Assembly (NCBI GenBank): GCA_037013685.1
Contig: CM072906.1
Span: 3,695,001-3,759,000, forward strand
Source of the DNA: Acridotheres tristis
Lineage: Eukaryota > Chordata > Aves > Passeriformes > Sturnidae
Length of the DNA: 64,000 bases
Reading direction: 5' to 3'
Part shown: positions 46,301 through 61,300 of the stretch, piece after piece
Numbering within the stretch: position 1 is the stretch's first letter
Layout of the letters: each line of letters opens with the position of its first letter
Position numbers and translations under genes: made by a program
The notes under the pieces: generated by a model
What the model was told of the DNA's origin: nothing
The model's database searches: none
The model's input: the letters and a program-made list of their open reading frames with translations, nothing else

Positions 46301-49300
46301 TGCACTCAGACTACTGTCAAACAGCATTGTTCTCTTGCAGGTCTTGCCTGAAAGCATCAGTGCTTAGCTGACTGTATTAGTATGGACACTGTGACACAAA
46401 TGTTTAACTTCAGGATTGTTGGCTTTTCCTAACTTCTACAATAATTCTCTTGCTGTTTATTCTGAAATGATTTAAAAAACCAAACCCAACCAAGCACTTG
46501 AAATATGAATGACTCATTGCATTTCTCCCTAGAAAAACAGGAATTGTCATTTGACCACATGTTGTACTTAACCAATTGTGTTTTAATGTCTCAAACAACT
46601 CGAACCTAAATGTGGATACCCAGACACAGATATTGTGGAGATGCTGAATCTATACATACCTAAGTGCAGGAGAAGTCTGCATGATACGTGTTTGTGCTTT
46701 TTTCTCATGTCAGTGATCTGAAGATAAAGGTTGGGGACAAGCACATCCGTGCTCACAAATTTGTCTTGGCTGCACGCAGCGACACGTGGAGTCTTGCCAA
46801 CCTTGCCTCAACAGAGGAGCTGGATCTGTCAGGTCAGTCACTGCTGAGTAATGTGATGCCTCAGTTGTCTTTAGGGTGGCTTGTGAAAGGGCCTGTTGGG
46901 AGAAGGTGACTTAAGTGCCTTTCAGTCTAGTGCTGTCCACTAAAAGCGATGCTTAATCTGTTGATTACTGAGTTCTCTCTCTGAAAAATGAAAGTGAGCT
47001 TGAGAACTGGGTGCCAGTGGTAGTTAAATCAATAACCTGCCTTCTTTCTCTTTAACAAACAGGGGTTGAGATTGGTGGCCTGTTTGTCTTTTCTAGAGTC
47101 AACTAAACATAATGAAAAGCAACTCTATATGGAGGAGCTTGACTTCTTCCTTTTTGAGGAAGGACAGGGCTTTTTGAGGTAGTGTGCATAATTTCTCTGA
47201 AGCGTGTCATGGAAATACCTTGCTGCTTGTTAACATAGTGTGTGTGGGAAGTGAATGCAAGCACTGATGTGTTATTGAAATTGTTTGCTTTGGCACTTTG
47301 ATACCTTTGTAAAACAGGTGAGGAAGAGAAGTTTTCTAAAATACCATCTTCTACCTGAACGTTTTGTTCTGTTGTAGCTGTTTCTTGCATGTACTTACAC
47401 TGGGCAGTGCTTCAGCAGATTGAACCTCTCAACAGGCTTTTCTGCACTTAACAGTGTAGGAGAGCATTATTTAATTAGTTTGTGAGCAATAAAACCAGGT
47501 ATGAAGTTAAGCAGGCTTGCTGACTGGCGTGTTGAATATTAAGCATTGGCTTCACGTTCTGCACTTAATCTTATCATGAATTCTAAGTGCAGACAAACTG
47601 GAAAGTAGCAAGTCACAGCAAGCTGGTTTTATGGGACAGCATGGGCTTCCTTGCAACATGATTTTTGGATCTTTCTGCAGCCACAAGAAAATAGATGCCA
47701 AGGAGTTTTGAAACTGAGTGCTATGCTAACAAAAAATATTGCTAAAAAGCTCTTATGTTAATTGTAGTGTCGCTACAAGTGGCAGTCCAAAGCATTTCTA
47801 ACTCCACATCTGAGCTAGTCTGAGAATCTCAAATGTAACTGCAGTCTTACATGTTTAACAATGCGAACACTGCTTAAATACATGCTAGTAAATGATACTT
47901 TTCACTGTAAAATTGAATTATTGATTTTAAAAGAATTATAAATGGCACAGAGATTAGTTTATGAAGTAGCTGGAGCAGGAAACAAGCTGTTCCCTGGAAA
48001 TGGTTTTCTTAAGAGGCTCTGTTAAGAATTTGCAAGCTAAGATTGCCCAAATCTTATCTTCAGAATGCAGGCAGCATTTGAGATTGAGCACTTTTAGAGT
48101 TCATGTAATCTGTAGAATTTTCTAATCTTTAAAAGAGTAGAAAGAGATGAACACATGTTCTCTTATTGAGAGGGAGAAAATGCACTCTTACCTCTGCCAA
48201 GGCAGAGCTGATAGTACATCTCAAGTAGGTTTTCTGATTGCTTCGAGTTTGGCAAAAAATACTTGACTTACTAAAACCTTGTGATTCCTGGGAGACAGTC
48301 TGCATGGCAAGTCTGCTACTACTCTGCAGGTAATCTGGGCCCACCCTCCATCTAAAGGAGATGTTGTAGGGTGGCTATTTCTGTGTCTTTAATGTTTTTA
48401 ATTCAATTTTTTTAAAGAACAAAATAGCTCATAGGATTAAGGTTAATTTTTTAAATGAATGGTATTTCTGCTGTAGTTGATCTGATCTTCTGAAGTTATC
48501 TTCTTAGCTACATCCTTGTAAGATAGATTGTCATTTTAATTGTGAGTGGGTGACAAAGGTCCTTGGCCACTGGGCTTGCGTAGTGTCCCATGGTGTGATT
48601 TTTCTGGTTTTCCTGCTGTGTAAAAACATCAGTTTGTGATCAGTCTTGTAAAGACCTGAAATCTAACCAGCTCCTTAAAGTGGCTCTTTTGCACTTTTCC
48701 AAGAAATGGCTACCAGCAGTTGGAAGTGCTTTGTAGGCGTTACCGAAGTGTAACAAGGTGTAAGTGCCTTTGTTGGAATGCAGCAGTTCATTACAAGTGG
48801 CTGTTAAATGAAAAGGGGGCTTTGTTCTTGCCAGGTGTGGATGTGCATTAGGCCATCTGTGAGGGACTGAGGACTTTATAAGGTCCCCTCAATATGCAGC
48901 CTTGGTGTAGCAGATAGATTTATGGGGCTTCCTGCATTCTGTAGTGTTGCAGTGTAAGGTTTTCCTGCTTGGTGCCAGCACTGTTACTCCTTTCAACTTC
49001 TGACCAATTTCACCAGTTTTGACATTTTGAACTAAGTACAATTTCAAAACAAGGCTATCTTTTTTTTTTTTTTTATGGTAGCTGTGACTTTTAGAAGTCA
49101 AAGGAATAGCAACTACTAGGATAGGTGATTGTTTTAGGCATTTTATCAATCCTGTTGCTCCCCTGTACCAGATGCTGACCCAGAGGTTACCATGGCAATG
49201 CTGCGGTGGATCTACACAGATGAACTTGAGCTAAGAGAAGATGATATCTTCTTGACAGAGCTCATGAAATTAGCTAATAAATTTCAGCTCCAGCTGCTTA

Positions 49301-52300
49301 GGGAAAGGTGAGTGTTAGTAAATATACTTGAACTCTTAAACCTTTTTTGAGCAGAAATAAGATGATAGCTGCTGGCAATAGGATAAAATTATGCCTTTTC
49401 AAAGTCTTGAGCTTTTAATAATACAGCATGTCATTCAATTTATCAGAGGAAATGAAGCATTGAGCTAAACTGTAGCAGACTTCTTGTAGGTTTTATTCCC
49501 AGTCATACTAATAACCCTAATCTGGTGTTGAGAGGAGATCAGTAGAAGAGCATCAGGTTCAGGAGAGCTGCAAGAAAGGAATTGTTAGAGAATGCTAGGA
49601 GGAATCAATGGCAATTCGTTTGCAATATTAAAGTGGCATAAGTGAAATTTTTGTAACTTCTGTGCATCTTGTGCCACCTTTCTTCAGAAATAAGGTTAAT
49701 GTAACAGTATTATGCTTTCCCATTCTGAGACTATGATTATACTGTGGCACTGGGGGCTAGGTTATCTTGAATTATAGAGTGTTCTAAACCATCTAGAGTT
49801 AGTGAGAAGCATGAATGTGCCAATTGAAACCTCGTCAAGTTTTGTACAGCTTCAAAGCCTTCAATTTAGTCAAAGTATTCTTTGATAGAATAATCCTTTG
49901 CCCAGGGGATGTCTGAGGCAGTACATGACATTCATAATCTATGATTTATATGCCTTCAACGTGAAGCAACCAAATTGCTGTCAAGTGTTCTGACCAGAGA
50001 AGTTAAAATCTGTAAGGCCAATGCTAAAATTGCTTCAAGCCTTGTACCAGCCTAAGAGCTGCCCTAATATTGTACTGTGAGCTTAGTTGTCTGGTCATGA
50101 TAGTCCAGTGGCAGGTCCATGTGTAGGATGCCATTCATAATTATGAGATGTTTTTGTAGGTATAGAATAATCGAAAAATGGAATTGTTTTAGGCTGGAGA
50201 AGGCCACTAAGATAAGAGTGGTCAACAGCCCAGCACTGCCAAGTCCATCATTAACCATATCCCAGGTTAATGGGGGATACACATCTGGTAAATCCCTGCA
50301 GGGGTGGTGACTCTGTGCCCCAGGCAGCTGTGCCAGTGCCTGACTACCCTTTCAGTGAAGACGTTTTTCCCAATATCCAGCCTCAACAGCCCCTGCTTTG
50401 ATGACTGTAGTAAATGTTCCCCACTGCATAGCAGTGAATGAACTGCAGTTTGTACCCTGGGGAGAACTGGGATGGATCTCTGCCTGCAGACCCCTGCAGT
50501 GTGGTGTTATCATGGGACCTTGGCTAGGTGGATTCTGATAGAAATCCATGCCATATTCTACTGGCATCTATGAAAAAGAGTATTGGGACTCTGTTACATG
50601 GGAGAGTGATGTAAATAAAGCTTTTTGATTACTGACCACTGGCTTTCCTGTTCTGACAGATGTGAAAAAGGAGTTATGTCACTCGTTAATGTCAGGAACT
50701 GCATCCGTTTCTATCAGACTGCTGAGGAGCTCAGTGCCAGCACACTCCTCAACTACTGTGCTGAGATCATTGCCAGCCACTGGGTGAGTCCTGCCACAGG
50801 GAAGCAAGATGAAAAATGTTTGCACATTATAGAAACTTAATAGTAGAATTTTGCTTACCTTGCCACACTGTCTAACCTCAGTTAGTTGGTCAGTTGTGTT
50901 GAGAATGTCTGGGTGAGGGGGAGTAACATTTACCACAAGACTTGTTCTGTTCATTGGAAATACTTCCCTGTACCAAGTATCTTGGTTTCCTAAACATGAG
51001 CAAGTTAGAAGGGACTGTCTCCTAATAACCAAGAGGGTTGTTTATCAGATCTGGGCTCCAAAGTGTTTAGAAGTTCATCCATAATTGGTCTCTGTCTATA
51101 CAGATCACAAATCCCAGGCCTGCTTTTACTTCTAAAAATAATGCATGGCAGCCAGGGAAATTTATCTTCTGTAATGGAGGGAGAGGCAGCCAGTCTTGCA
51201 ACCAACTTGGAAGTTTCACCTGCTCTGATCTCTTATTTTGAAGAAAGCTTGATTAACTGAGTAATGAATTAGCCTTTAAAATAACACTTGTCAACAGTGG
51301 ACTTGAGGGGTCTTTAGGCTGTTCTAAATCTAAACTGCATACTCTAGATGTGGAGGTTTCTTTCCTTGGCTAATTCTAAGGCAGAGGGAAGTGTTTTGAT
51401 ACATTAATACGTAAAAAAAGATTCATATATGTGAACCTGTGGGTCAGCAGTTTTAACTCTTGACTTTCTTCTTAACTCCTAACTTTTGATACTTATCTCT
51501 ACCTGGAAATTAAGTTGCTTCTGTTTAGTCAAATGAGCACTAACTCAGACCTAAAATCTTTTTATTCCTAAGCTTCTGTTTACTTTTATCTATAATTTTA
51601 TGAATCAGTCTTCAGTAGTTGTAGGACTTTTTGTCAGAGTTAAGAATAAGTTAGTTGAGGATTATTTTAAAGACTAGATGTTAACCCTCCACAGTAGTAT
51701 TAAAATGCTACTTTTTCATGTCTATAGACAAAAAGGAATAAAAATTTCACTAACTGATCTTGAAACTGAAATGTAAGATTTAAAGCTTCCTGACTGTTTC
51801 TTCCTAATCTTAAAGGACTCTCTGGGATTGATTTTAACTGAACTTGTTTTGTGAACTTCAGAATTACATTGTGCAATGCCCTGTCTATAAATAAAACAGG
51901 AGTATAGCTTACCCTTCTCTTCTTCAATTGCTCCTAGGATGACCTGAGGAAAGAAGACTTCAGCAGCATGAGTGCTCAGCTATTGTATAAAATGTTCAAG
52001 TCAAAGACAGAATATCCTTTGCATAAGGCCATTAAAGTTGAGAGAGAAGATGTAGTCTTTTTGTATCTTATTGAAATGGATTCTCAGGTATAGTGAGACT
52101 AACTTGATCTATCTTCTCGAATTTGGTGTTACAAATAACTAGTTCCTAAGTATCAGTGTGAACCTTGTTAGTCATTTTTGTCACTAATTCTTATTTGCAT
52201 GTTTAGCATTGCCACAGCTACTTCTGTGTCTGTAATGGAGGTCTGTCTAGCAGTAGCTCCGTGAGGACATAATTTAGAAGTGATTCATAACACTTAAAAC

Positions 52301-55300
52301 ATCTTGCATGCAACACAATATATCTGATAAAATCCATTACCTGATATTGCTCTGCACATTTAAAGCTGAGTGGTTATAATAGACAGCTTTGCTGCTTCAT
52401 GGTAGTTCAGTAAGGATAATTTCCTTGAACAGCTTTTCTGTTGGAAGCTGAAGTTACAAATATTTGTTCTGCTTGGATAAAAACTCCAAACAACTAGCAA
52501 ATAAATTTTGCCCCCAACAAAGGGCAAGGAAGAATTATTAATGTCAGTTGGCTGTATTTGTGTTTTAGCTTCCTGGGAAGCTCAATGAATTGGATCACAA
52601 TGGAGATCTTGCTCTGGATCTAGCCCTGGCCCAAAGATTGGAGAGTATTGCAACTACACTGGTGAACTACAAGGCTGACGTAGATAGGGCAGACAAGAGA
52701 GGCTGGAGTCTGCTCCATAAAGCCATCCAGAGAGGTAAGTAGATGGGATATGAAGCTTTGTTCACTTCCTAGTGTGGAATAAGTATTTCAAAGTCTGTTC
52801 CTGTGTCATGTTATAGTTGACACTGCAGTTAGAAAATCGTAGTGAAGTATGAACTTTGTCCTGTTTATTTTTCTTTTTTCAGACATAAAAGCAAACAGAC
52901 TATTATTTGAGATCTGAGAGCCAGCCTGCTGGCTGGGTAGACTTATGCTACCTGACATCCAGGTGCAATCTAGTAGAACATTGCTGGTAAAATAAGAAAT
53001 ATAGGGAGACACTGGCAATATTCTAATTTGACAGTATCCTTTCTGACAAGTAGTTGAATTGAGTACAACAAGGGTCACAAAGACAAAGTCTTTTTCTAGA
53101 CTTGGGTTGGATGCAGCATATGCTGCTTTGTGATGTGGTTAACAGTCAGGGTCCTCAGTACTGCACAGCAGGTTTAGAGGAGGAAAATCTGACTGAAAGA
53201 AGATGAGGATCAAGTGGAGGTACCTCTGTCCAGCCTGAATATTTTCAAAGCTCCAGTGCAGTTACCAGAATGGAATCTAAGTACAACTACATGATTATAT
53301 TGAGCTGTTCTCCACCTTAGAGTGGAAAATGCATCTTATGAGAATTGGAGCACAGCAGGTTCTGGTTGCCATGGCCACAGTACTCTGAAGGCTTTGGATC
53401 AGCAGCATCTTGGCCTGTGGTCAAAGTGTGGTAAAAATCTGCAGCCAGCACCTTGTGTTGCTCGTTATTTCTGCACTGTCTTTGGCAGCTCTGTTCCAGA
53501 AAATTTATTTCTAGCACCAAACTGTCTTGGACCCCTAGAAGTAAAGGAAGAAGTTGGGAACTCTGTTTTAAGCTCACAAAATTTAAATTAATCTCCTCCA
53601 TACCTTAACAGGGTAATACTGGCATCTGATCCTGTGAATGAGACTCCAGCTGCAGGAGTAGGAGACATTGTAGGCATAGGTCAGTGTTGTGGTGGCTGCA
53701 GCCCTATAAAACACTGGAAAAATTGCAGCAGGATGCTCTTCATTCTTAATCCTGCATTTGTCCCTAGTTCTGTCTGCTTTCAGTCTGAGCTAGAGCCCTG
53801 AGAATGAATATTTGCTTTTCAGTAACCACAGCTTCAGTGAATTCATCACAGTTAACAATCACATGTTCTGGAAATGGAGCTAAAGCAAATTGTCTGCACT
53901 TGCCACATGATTCTTACTGTTTATGATCACTGCAAAGTGGGAGAATGTCTGATATGGAAATCAGAAAATCGGGTTTTTGTTTTTGTTGGCAGAGATAACC
54001 TAGCAATATGGATTGAAATACTGCTCTTTGTTCTCCAGTCTTACATTCAGGCCAAGCTAAGTGTGAATATGTCTATGCAAAGTAGCCTTTGAAGCTAGGG
54101 CAGCTAATACTTTCCTGAAGTCATTCTTTGCATTGGTGTTTCAAGTTCAAGGTTTCATATGGTGAAGTGAGTGTGAGTTGGGACTCCTGAGAAGCTCTCA
54201 AAAGGAGTTCTTGGGAATGCTGTGCATGGTGGGTCTGCACTGCTCAAGCCCTTACCCTGTATATATATGAGAGCCTGAATTTCCAAGAACAAAGGCAGTG
54301 TTATTACTTGTTTATGTAGAAGACTCAATAGACTGATGTGAACTAGAAACTTTGACTAGTCTTGGAATGGTACCTTTTGTTCAAAAAATACTTGTATATT
54401 TAGTATCACAGTTTGTCCAATGTTTGATTAGAACAACAATGGATTTATCTTGCTAGAGGAATGAGGAAAGTCAGTATCTCTGTAACAATAAGCTGGTGTG
54501 AGAACTTGAGTCACAGGTAACCTGTGGGAAAAACACTTTTTCTAAGGCCTTGCTGTGTGAAATATTTTAATCCTGACTTTGCAGTGAAGCTTTGTTGAAG
54601 TTGCCCATTGCTGAGGCATTCTAGGAGCAGATACTTGTGTTGGAATGAATGTATGGTATGAAGTCATGTATATCCATTTCCTGGAGTATAAAATATATAG
54701 GCTACATATATCCATTAATAACCTTGTTTTGTTTCACAAAAGGAGATAAATTTGCTGCAAACTTTCTCATTAAAAACGGTGCCCGTGTGAATGCTGCTAC
54801 ACTGGGAGACCAGGAGACTCCTCTGCACCTTGTGGCATCCTACAGCCCCAAGAAGCACTCACCAGATGTCATGGCAGAGATGGCACAGATTGCACAGTCC
54901 CTCCTGCAGGCAGGAGCCAATCCAAACATGCAAGACAGCAAAGGCAGGTAAATACTGGGGGAAGGAAAGTCTGCTAGCAGTGTAACACAGTGCTGTGGTC
55001 ATCAGATGCAACCTCCTAAGGACCTGTTCAGGTCTTTCAGCAAAGCACAGCTGATGCTGGAAGCAGGAATTCATTTACCCAGTTTGAGACTCAGAGCACT
55101 GAAAGTAGAAAGTTGTGCAGGCTGAATGGTGCCCTGTCATGGCCAATTAAACATAGCCCAGCTACAGGAAGCTGGGGTGAGTTGTCAGTGTTAGAACACA
55201 TGGCACACAGTTAAATTGCCTTCATTGAATCACTGAATGGTAAAAGCTAAGTTAAGATGACAAATAGTATACCTGAAGCTGTTAGGGAAACTAAAATGAT

Positions 55301-58300
55301 CTCAAAAAATTCCAGTTTCTGCAGTGTGTTTATCTGAAGTGTAGGGCCTGTAAGCTTTTTCACAGGTTAGGTTGGGCTGGCAAGCAAGTTCATAAAATGA
55401 TATAGAAGACTTGGAATCTGTCAGCTGCACAGTTCTGATAGGTGAAGCTATTGTGCTTCTTCCCTGAAAGTTACTTCTTACATTAATGAGTTTCTTACTA
55501 CCAAATTAATTGGAGTCACGTTCACTAAAAATTTGGAATTCTCTTTTAAGAAGTGCTTGTGCCCTTCTCCTTTAAGCAGAGGTGGAAGTTCAGCCCATGG
55601 TCCTCTAGGGGCACGTTGGTGACTGGGGCCAAAGTCTGAAATGTCTCACTTACTTCTGTAACTTTTCCTGTTCTTTGCTCCAATTACAGGACCCCGTTAC
55701 ATGTGTCCATTGTGGTCAGGAATGAGCCTGTGTTCAGTCAGCTCCTGCAGTGCAAGCAGTAAGTCTCACTTGAATATAAAATACACTGAGGTTACCTTGT
55801 ACAGTGAAGATGTGAAAACTGGTTTAACAGCTCCTGTGCCTTTTTGCCTTATAATAAGACTAGTAATAAGTTGGGATGCAAAAGTGTAAAGGCTTTGCAT
55901 AAGTGAAGATGCTAAAACCATGTCAGAAGTGTGGAGTAAGTTTTTACCCTACTGTAATGAAGCAGTGAACTGCATCTCTGTGTTTTTCAAAGAGGCTGAA
56001 ATAATTCCAGAGGGGAAGTAATGTAGGAAGCTTGATTTGTAGTGGAGCTAAAAGGAGTAATAGCACTCTTGAAGTATGTCAGTATATTCTTGAGTTCAGC
56101 TTGGGTTCTGCTTAGAGGTGACTTCTTAGGGTGGTGAAGCAGAACACTTTATGTGACTCGGTTTCATTGCAGCTGCATTTGCAGTTCTTGTCCATGACTT
56201 ACTCAAGGAGATTTGCCTCTTTGTTACACTTAATGGGACCCCAGACCTTCCAGGGATTCTACACTTCCCTAGGAGCAATGAGCTTGGATCTAGTAGTCAC
56301 TAAAAGTGCTTGTTTCAGAGTATTCACAAATTCTGGAGTACCTGGAGCTACAGTAGTTGTCATAGAGGTATGAGATGAACTAGTACAGCTGTTCAGACAC
56401 TTGGAACTTCAGCTGTGTTAGGGAACCACTTCTTAATGTATGAACTGGGGAACACTGACTCTTATTTTTAGACTAGACTTGGAGCTGAAGGATCATGAAG
56501 GAAGCACAGCTTTGTGGCTTGCAGTCCAGTACATCACTGTGTCATCTGATCAGTCTGTGAACCCTTTTGAGGATGCCCCTGTTGTGAATGGAACCTCATT
56601 TGATGAGAACAGTTTTGCAGCAAGGTTAATCCAGCGAGGCAGCAATACAGATGCTCCAGACACAGTAACAGGTAAACCAGAGGTTTGTATTTCATTGTAG
56701 ACAGAAGGCTTGTGTGTTAATTGCTGAATGCTGACTGCACTTGGAGGAGCTGCACGAGGTTTCTGCAGCATTTGCTCCATAATAAATGCTAGTGGTAGTT
56801 GCTTTACCTAGAGCTGGTGCACTGACAAGCTGAGATGGACTTGCAGGAAAGGACAGAAAATCTGGACTCATTGCCAGGTTTTAGTATCCTCTTTACAATT
56901 TTAAGATGTATAATCACTGAATGGAAGTGCATGTGACAGTACAGTGTTGGAAGGGGGCTGCTGTTAACCCTAGTACCAAGGGTTTTCTTTGTTGACTTCA
57001 AAGTGCAATGTTGTAAGGTAGTGGGGAAGATGTTAGCACACTTGTTAGTATCAAAGTGTTGTTGGAGTAACAGTGTTCATGGTTTTTCTTTAGGAAACTG
57101 CTTGCTTCAGAGAGCAGCTGGTGCAGGAAATGAGGCAGCTTCTCTCTTCCTAGCAACTCATGGAGCAAAAGTCAACCACCAAAACAAATGGGTAAAAGCA
57201 GAAACTTAGTCTGAAAGTTTCCTTACTTCTCTTTGGAAATAAGATAGCAGAGATCTCTTATAGCTAAACCATAGCTTAAAGCTAGCACTGTCTGAACCTT
57301 TGCATATTTTCAGGTATTTGCTAGTGACCACTTGCATTCTTGTGGCACTATTCATGCAGAATCACCAGTTGTTAACATGCTTTTAGCACTAACCACAGTG
57401 CCTGATGTAATCAAATCCTTAGTAAAAGTAACTCGTGTAGTTTAGGACTCCTAACGAGCTTCAGCTACTAGGAGTGAAACTTCACACCAGCTCTTGTAGT
57501 TTTAATAGTTTAAAAGCTGCTTCTCTTCATGTCTCCAACTGTTAACCCAGCACCCTGTTTATTAAAGGGAGAAACCCCACTGCACACAGCCTGCAGGCAT
57601 GGCCTAGCAAACCTGACAGCAGAACTCCTGCAGCAAGGAGCCAACCCCAACATCCAGACTGCAGAAGCAGTGCTTGGGCAGAAGGATGCATCTGCTCCTC
57701 CATCAGCAGAGAATGTTCATCTGCAAACTCCCCTTCACATGGCTATTGCTTACAATCACCCAGATGTGGTGTCAGTCATCCTAGAACAAAAAGGTAGGTG
57801 TCCAGACTGTTGATGCTGCAGTGAATTGGTGTCTGAATGGCATCCAAGCTGTTTTGACAACAGACAACTGAGAAAGCATGTCTTCCTGTAAATAGTGTTT
57901 AAATAGAGCAATTAATAAGACTGGCTAACTAGTCTTAAATAATCTGCTTGTTAAAACAAGAAAATTATTTCATTTGTGTTTGTAAATTCTCCACTGTTGA
58001 TAATGGACTTGAGCAGTTAGTCTCATGTTCTATTCTACCTGTACAACTGAGATCATTTCAAAGCATTTGCTTCAGGTAAATGCTGGAATCAATTTTGGAT
58101 AAAGGTATTTTTCTGTGGTGAGACTTCTGCCTCCCTCAACTGCTTAGTAAGAGAACTTTATACAAGCTGTGCTGGTATTATAGTAGAGTTGAGACTTGAG
58201 TGCTCAAATACCAGCAGATGAGTTCGTTAAATGCTACTAGTCAGCTTCTTTCTAGCAGCAGGAAGGGAATTTGACAGCTGAAGCAGGGCCAATTTTGTCT

Positions 58301-61300
58301 CCTACCATAAGTGGGATTTAGAAGGAAGTAGGTGAACTGGGTAAATATTGTCCATCCCAGGGAATGGAGAAGGAGGGATGCTGCCACCATATTGTAGAGT
58401 CTCCACTCTTTATTCTCAGAGCTTTGTATATGCCACTCTATTTGGAATTGTAGCTAGAAAATTGATATTTTTCTTAGTATATGTATTAAGATCAGGCTGT
58501 AGTTGCAATATGGTCTGAACCCTAGGCAGTGTCACATCAGGGAAGCTGAAGGTACTTTGCTCAGATCTTACAAACTGACTGCTAAAGGAACAGCCTGCTA
58601 CAAAATGTGACATTGCTGTGCAGCTTTCGGTGTGTGACTGTGGGTCAAGTACAAGAATGCCCTAATTCCTTCTGCTTTCTTGTAGCTAATGCTCTTCATG
58701 CTACCAACAACTTGCAAATTATTCCTGACTTTAGTCTAAAGGACTCGAGAGACCAGACTGTGCTGGGATTGGCTCTTTGGACAGGTATGTGCCTTCAGGA
58801 TGAGAATTTACAATGATGGGGAAGCTATGATGTGAACAAGATTTTCTTAAAGATAAAACAGCTGGTGTGTCTTCATGTTCTGGCTTGTGCTGCAGGGGAG
58901 GAGTTGTCAAGGAGAGCTTTAGATGGTTCTTCATATTTTAAAATAAGCGTTCACATATGACTTAGTGAAAGATTTCTAGTCCTAGAGCTTCTGCCCAGAA
59001 CTGTACTTGCAGTTCAGTGGAATTCTTCCTCTGTGAGCTCCCTGGTAGTTTTCATATCAGATCACTGTATTGTCTGTGCACATTAACTCCATTCTGTTAG
59101 TCTCAGTGTGTCTATTTTACAGAAAGTAAAATACTAATGAACTTGAACTGTTCAGGTATGCACACAATAGCAGCCCAGCTGCTTGGATCTGGGGCATCCA
59201 TCAATGACACCATGTCAGATGGACAGACACTCTTACACATGGCAATCCAGAGACAGGACAGTAAGAGTGCCCTCTTCCTGCTGGAACATCAGGCAGATAT
59301 AAATGTCAGGTAAGATCCTAACTGATACAACTCTCACCTGTTTATGTATCTAAGAGCAGGTGCTCTTAAGGACTGCTTTTGTATAATGGCTTGAGATTTG
59401 TTTCAGATGGTGATTTACACAGTTGTATGTTTGGCACTGTTTTGTGGCACTAGTGGCACTAGTTATGGCTGAGAGATTACAAATATTAACTTGGACTTGT
59501 GTATAGCTCCACTGGTCAGTGCCTCCTCTCAGAAGGCTGCAGAAGGAGGTGCCACTTAATTCTAGAGAAAACAGCATCCTCTGTGGCAGACTGAAGTCCT
59601 AGGGACAGGCCTAAAGGCACTGGACTTCTATTGTCTCATGCATTTTTCAGCTTATTAGAGCTGCATGTTTGCTACCATGTAAATTAATTAGATACAGATC
59701 CAACAACAGGAATCTGATAAACTTGACTCCTCAGTATCTCCTAGACAACTTCTATTAGACTTCACAGAACATTTGTCTGCTTACATGACTGACAGGCTGT
59801 CTGTTAAATTTGGCAAGCTGTACTGTAATGAATGTCAAGGGTACAAACTGCCTAATGCTGCTGTTCTGACTTCAACTTTTTAACAGTTGGTATTTGAGTG
59901 TTGCTTGAAGTGTTGCCATGTTGGAGACAAAGCTGTTTGCTTCTGTGGCAGCAGGCTGGCTCAGAAGGAACTCTGTTCAAATAATGGCTGCACTGGAGGA
60001 ATTGAATGTCTCTGAGCTACGAACACTAACTTGTTTTTCCAGCTTTAGAAATCAGTTACTTGGTAAAAGTGAAGGGGGGAAGAAAGGTAGACTACAGAAC
60101 TGTGATGAAATACATGGTGTGTTTATGATGGTCTTATCACAGCAGGAATACATATGAGAGGTTATTGGCTTTGCCAATCAAGTGCTGTCACTGAACTTTA
60201 TAATGCATCTGTAACACCTGGAAGTGTCCCTGCTGCAGGACCCAGGATGGAGAGACAGCCCTACAGCTGGCCATCCAAAACCAGCTGCCACTCGTGGTGG
60301 ATGCCATTTGTACCAGGGGAGCAGACATGTCTGTGCCAGATGAGAAAGGAAATCCTCCCTTATGGCTCGCCTTGGAAAACAACCTGGAAGATATTGCATC
60401 AACTCTGGTAAGACTGTCAGTTGGCTTTAATCTCACTTTTGTTCATCCTCTTAGCAACAAAAGGCTTCATCAGCAAAAACAAACTCAGTGCATGAAGAGA
60501 ACAGACTAGCCCAATATTACTAATTTCTGGAGGTCTTTTCTTCACCAGAAATTCCTCTTTAGTGCAGGAATCTTATAAATACTCTAGTCTGCATAACCAA
60601 ATATCTTGCAGCCACTTCAATAAAAATATATATTCTATATATATATTCTGCTGTCTAGATTCTGGATCTGGGAGGAGTAAGGATCTGCTTAGACCAGTCT
60701 GTAGCATACACAGCTTGTGTAATGATCAGCTTTCTGAATAAAACTGAATACTCATTTTATACTTAAGTGTATGTGCTGCTTTTTGTTGCATCTTAAAATT
60801 GAACCAAGAATGTCTTTAAAGGCTTATATTTATTTTAAAGACTGTTACTTTCAGGCATGAGTGACAAGTAGACCTCCTTGTGTCTTTTTCATAAGGAAGT
60901 TACTTGAAAGCTTTGTCCAGTTGTCTGCTAGACACAACTGTGTAAAAACTCTGCTACTGACCTGAGAAATGCATCTTGTAACTGTTCTTGACTGTGCTAG
61001 TATTGGATAAGAGTATTTATGGAGTCAACACTTAACTACTCATATTTAAACCTTGTCAATAGTTTGTAAAGTGGAGTAGAACAAGTCTTAAGTGCCACAT
61101 TGCTCAAGTGTGTAGTTCTGTAGTTGAAGAATACAAATATTAGCAATAGAATTCCTGGAAAAAAAAACCCTCTCTGTTTAGCTGAATGTCTAAGAAAGCA
61201 GGTAAATGGGACAGACCTTCAAAGGCAACATCTGCTGATGCTGCTTGATTTACTGTAGGTCCTTGTCATTGCTGAAAGTGAGGTAACTAGTCCAACCTGC

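Noticed and set aside
57551..57567. CAG at 57548-57550 as the acceptor of ANKFY1 exon 12
   Set aside because: It would add 17 nt, shift the frame and break the GETPLHTA ankyrin start that follows the site at 57567.
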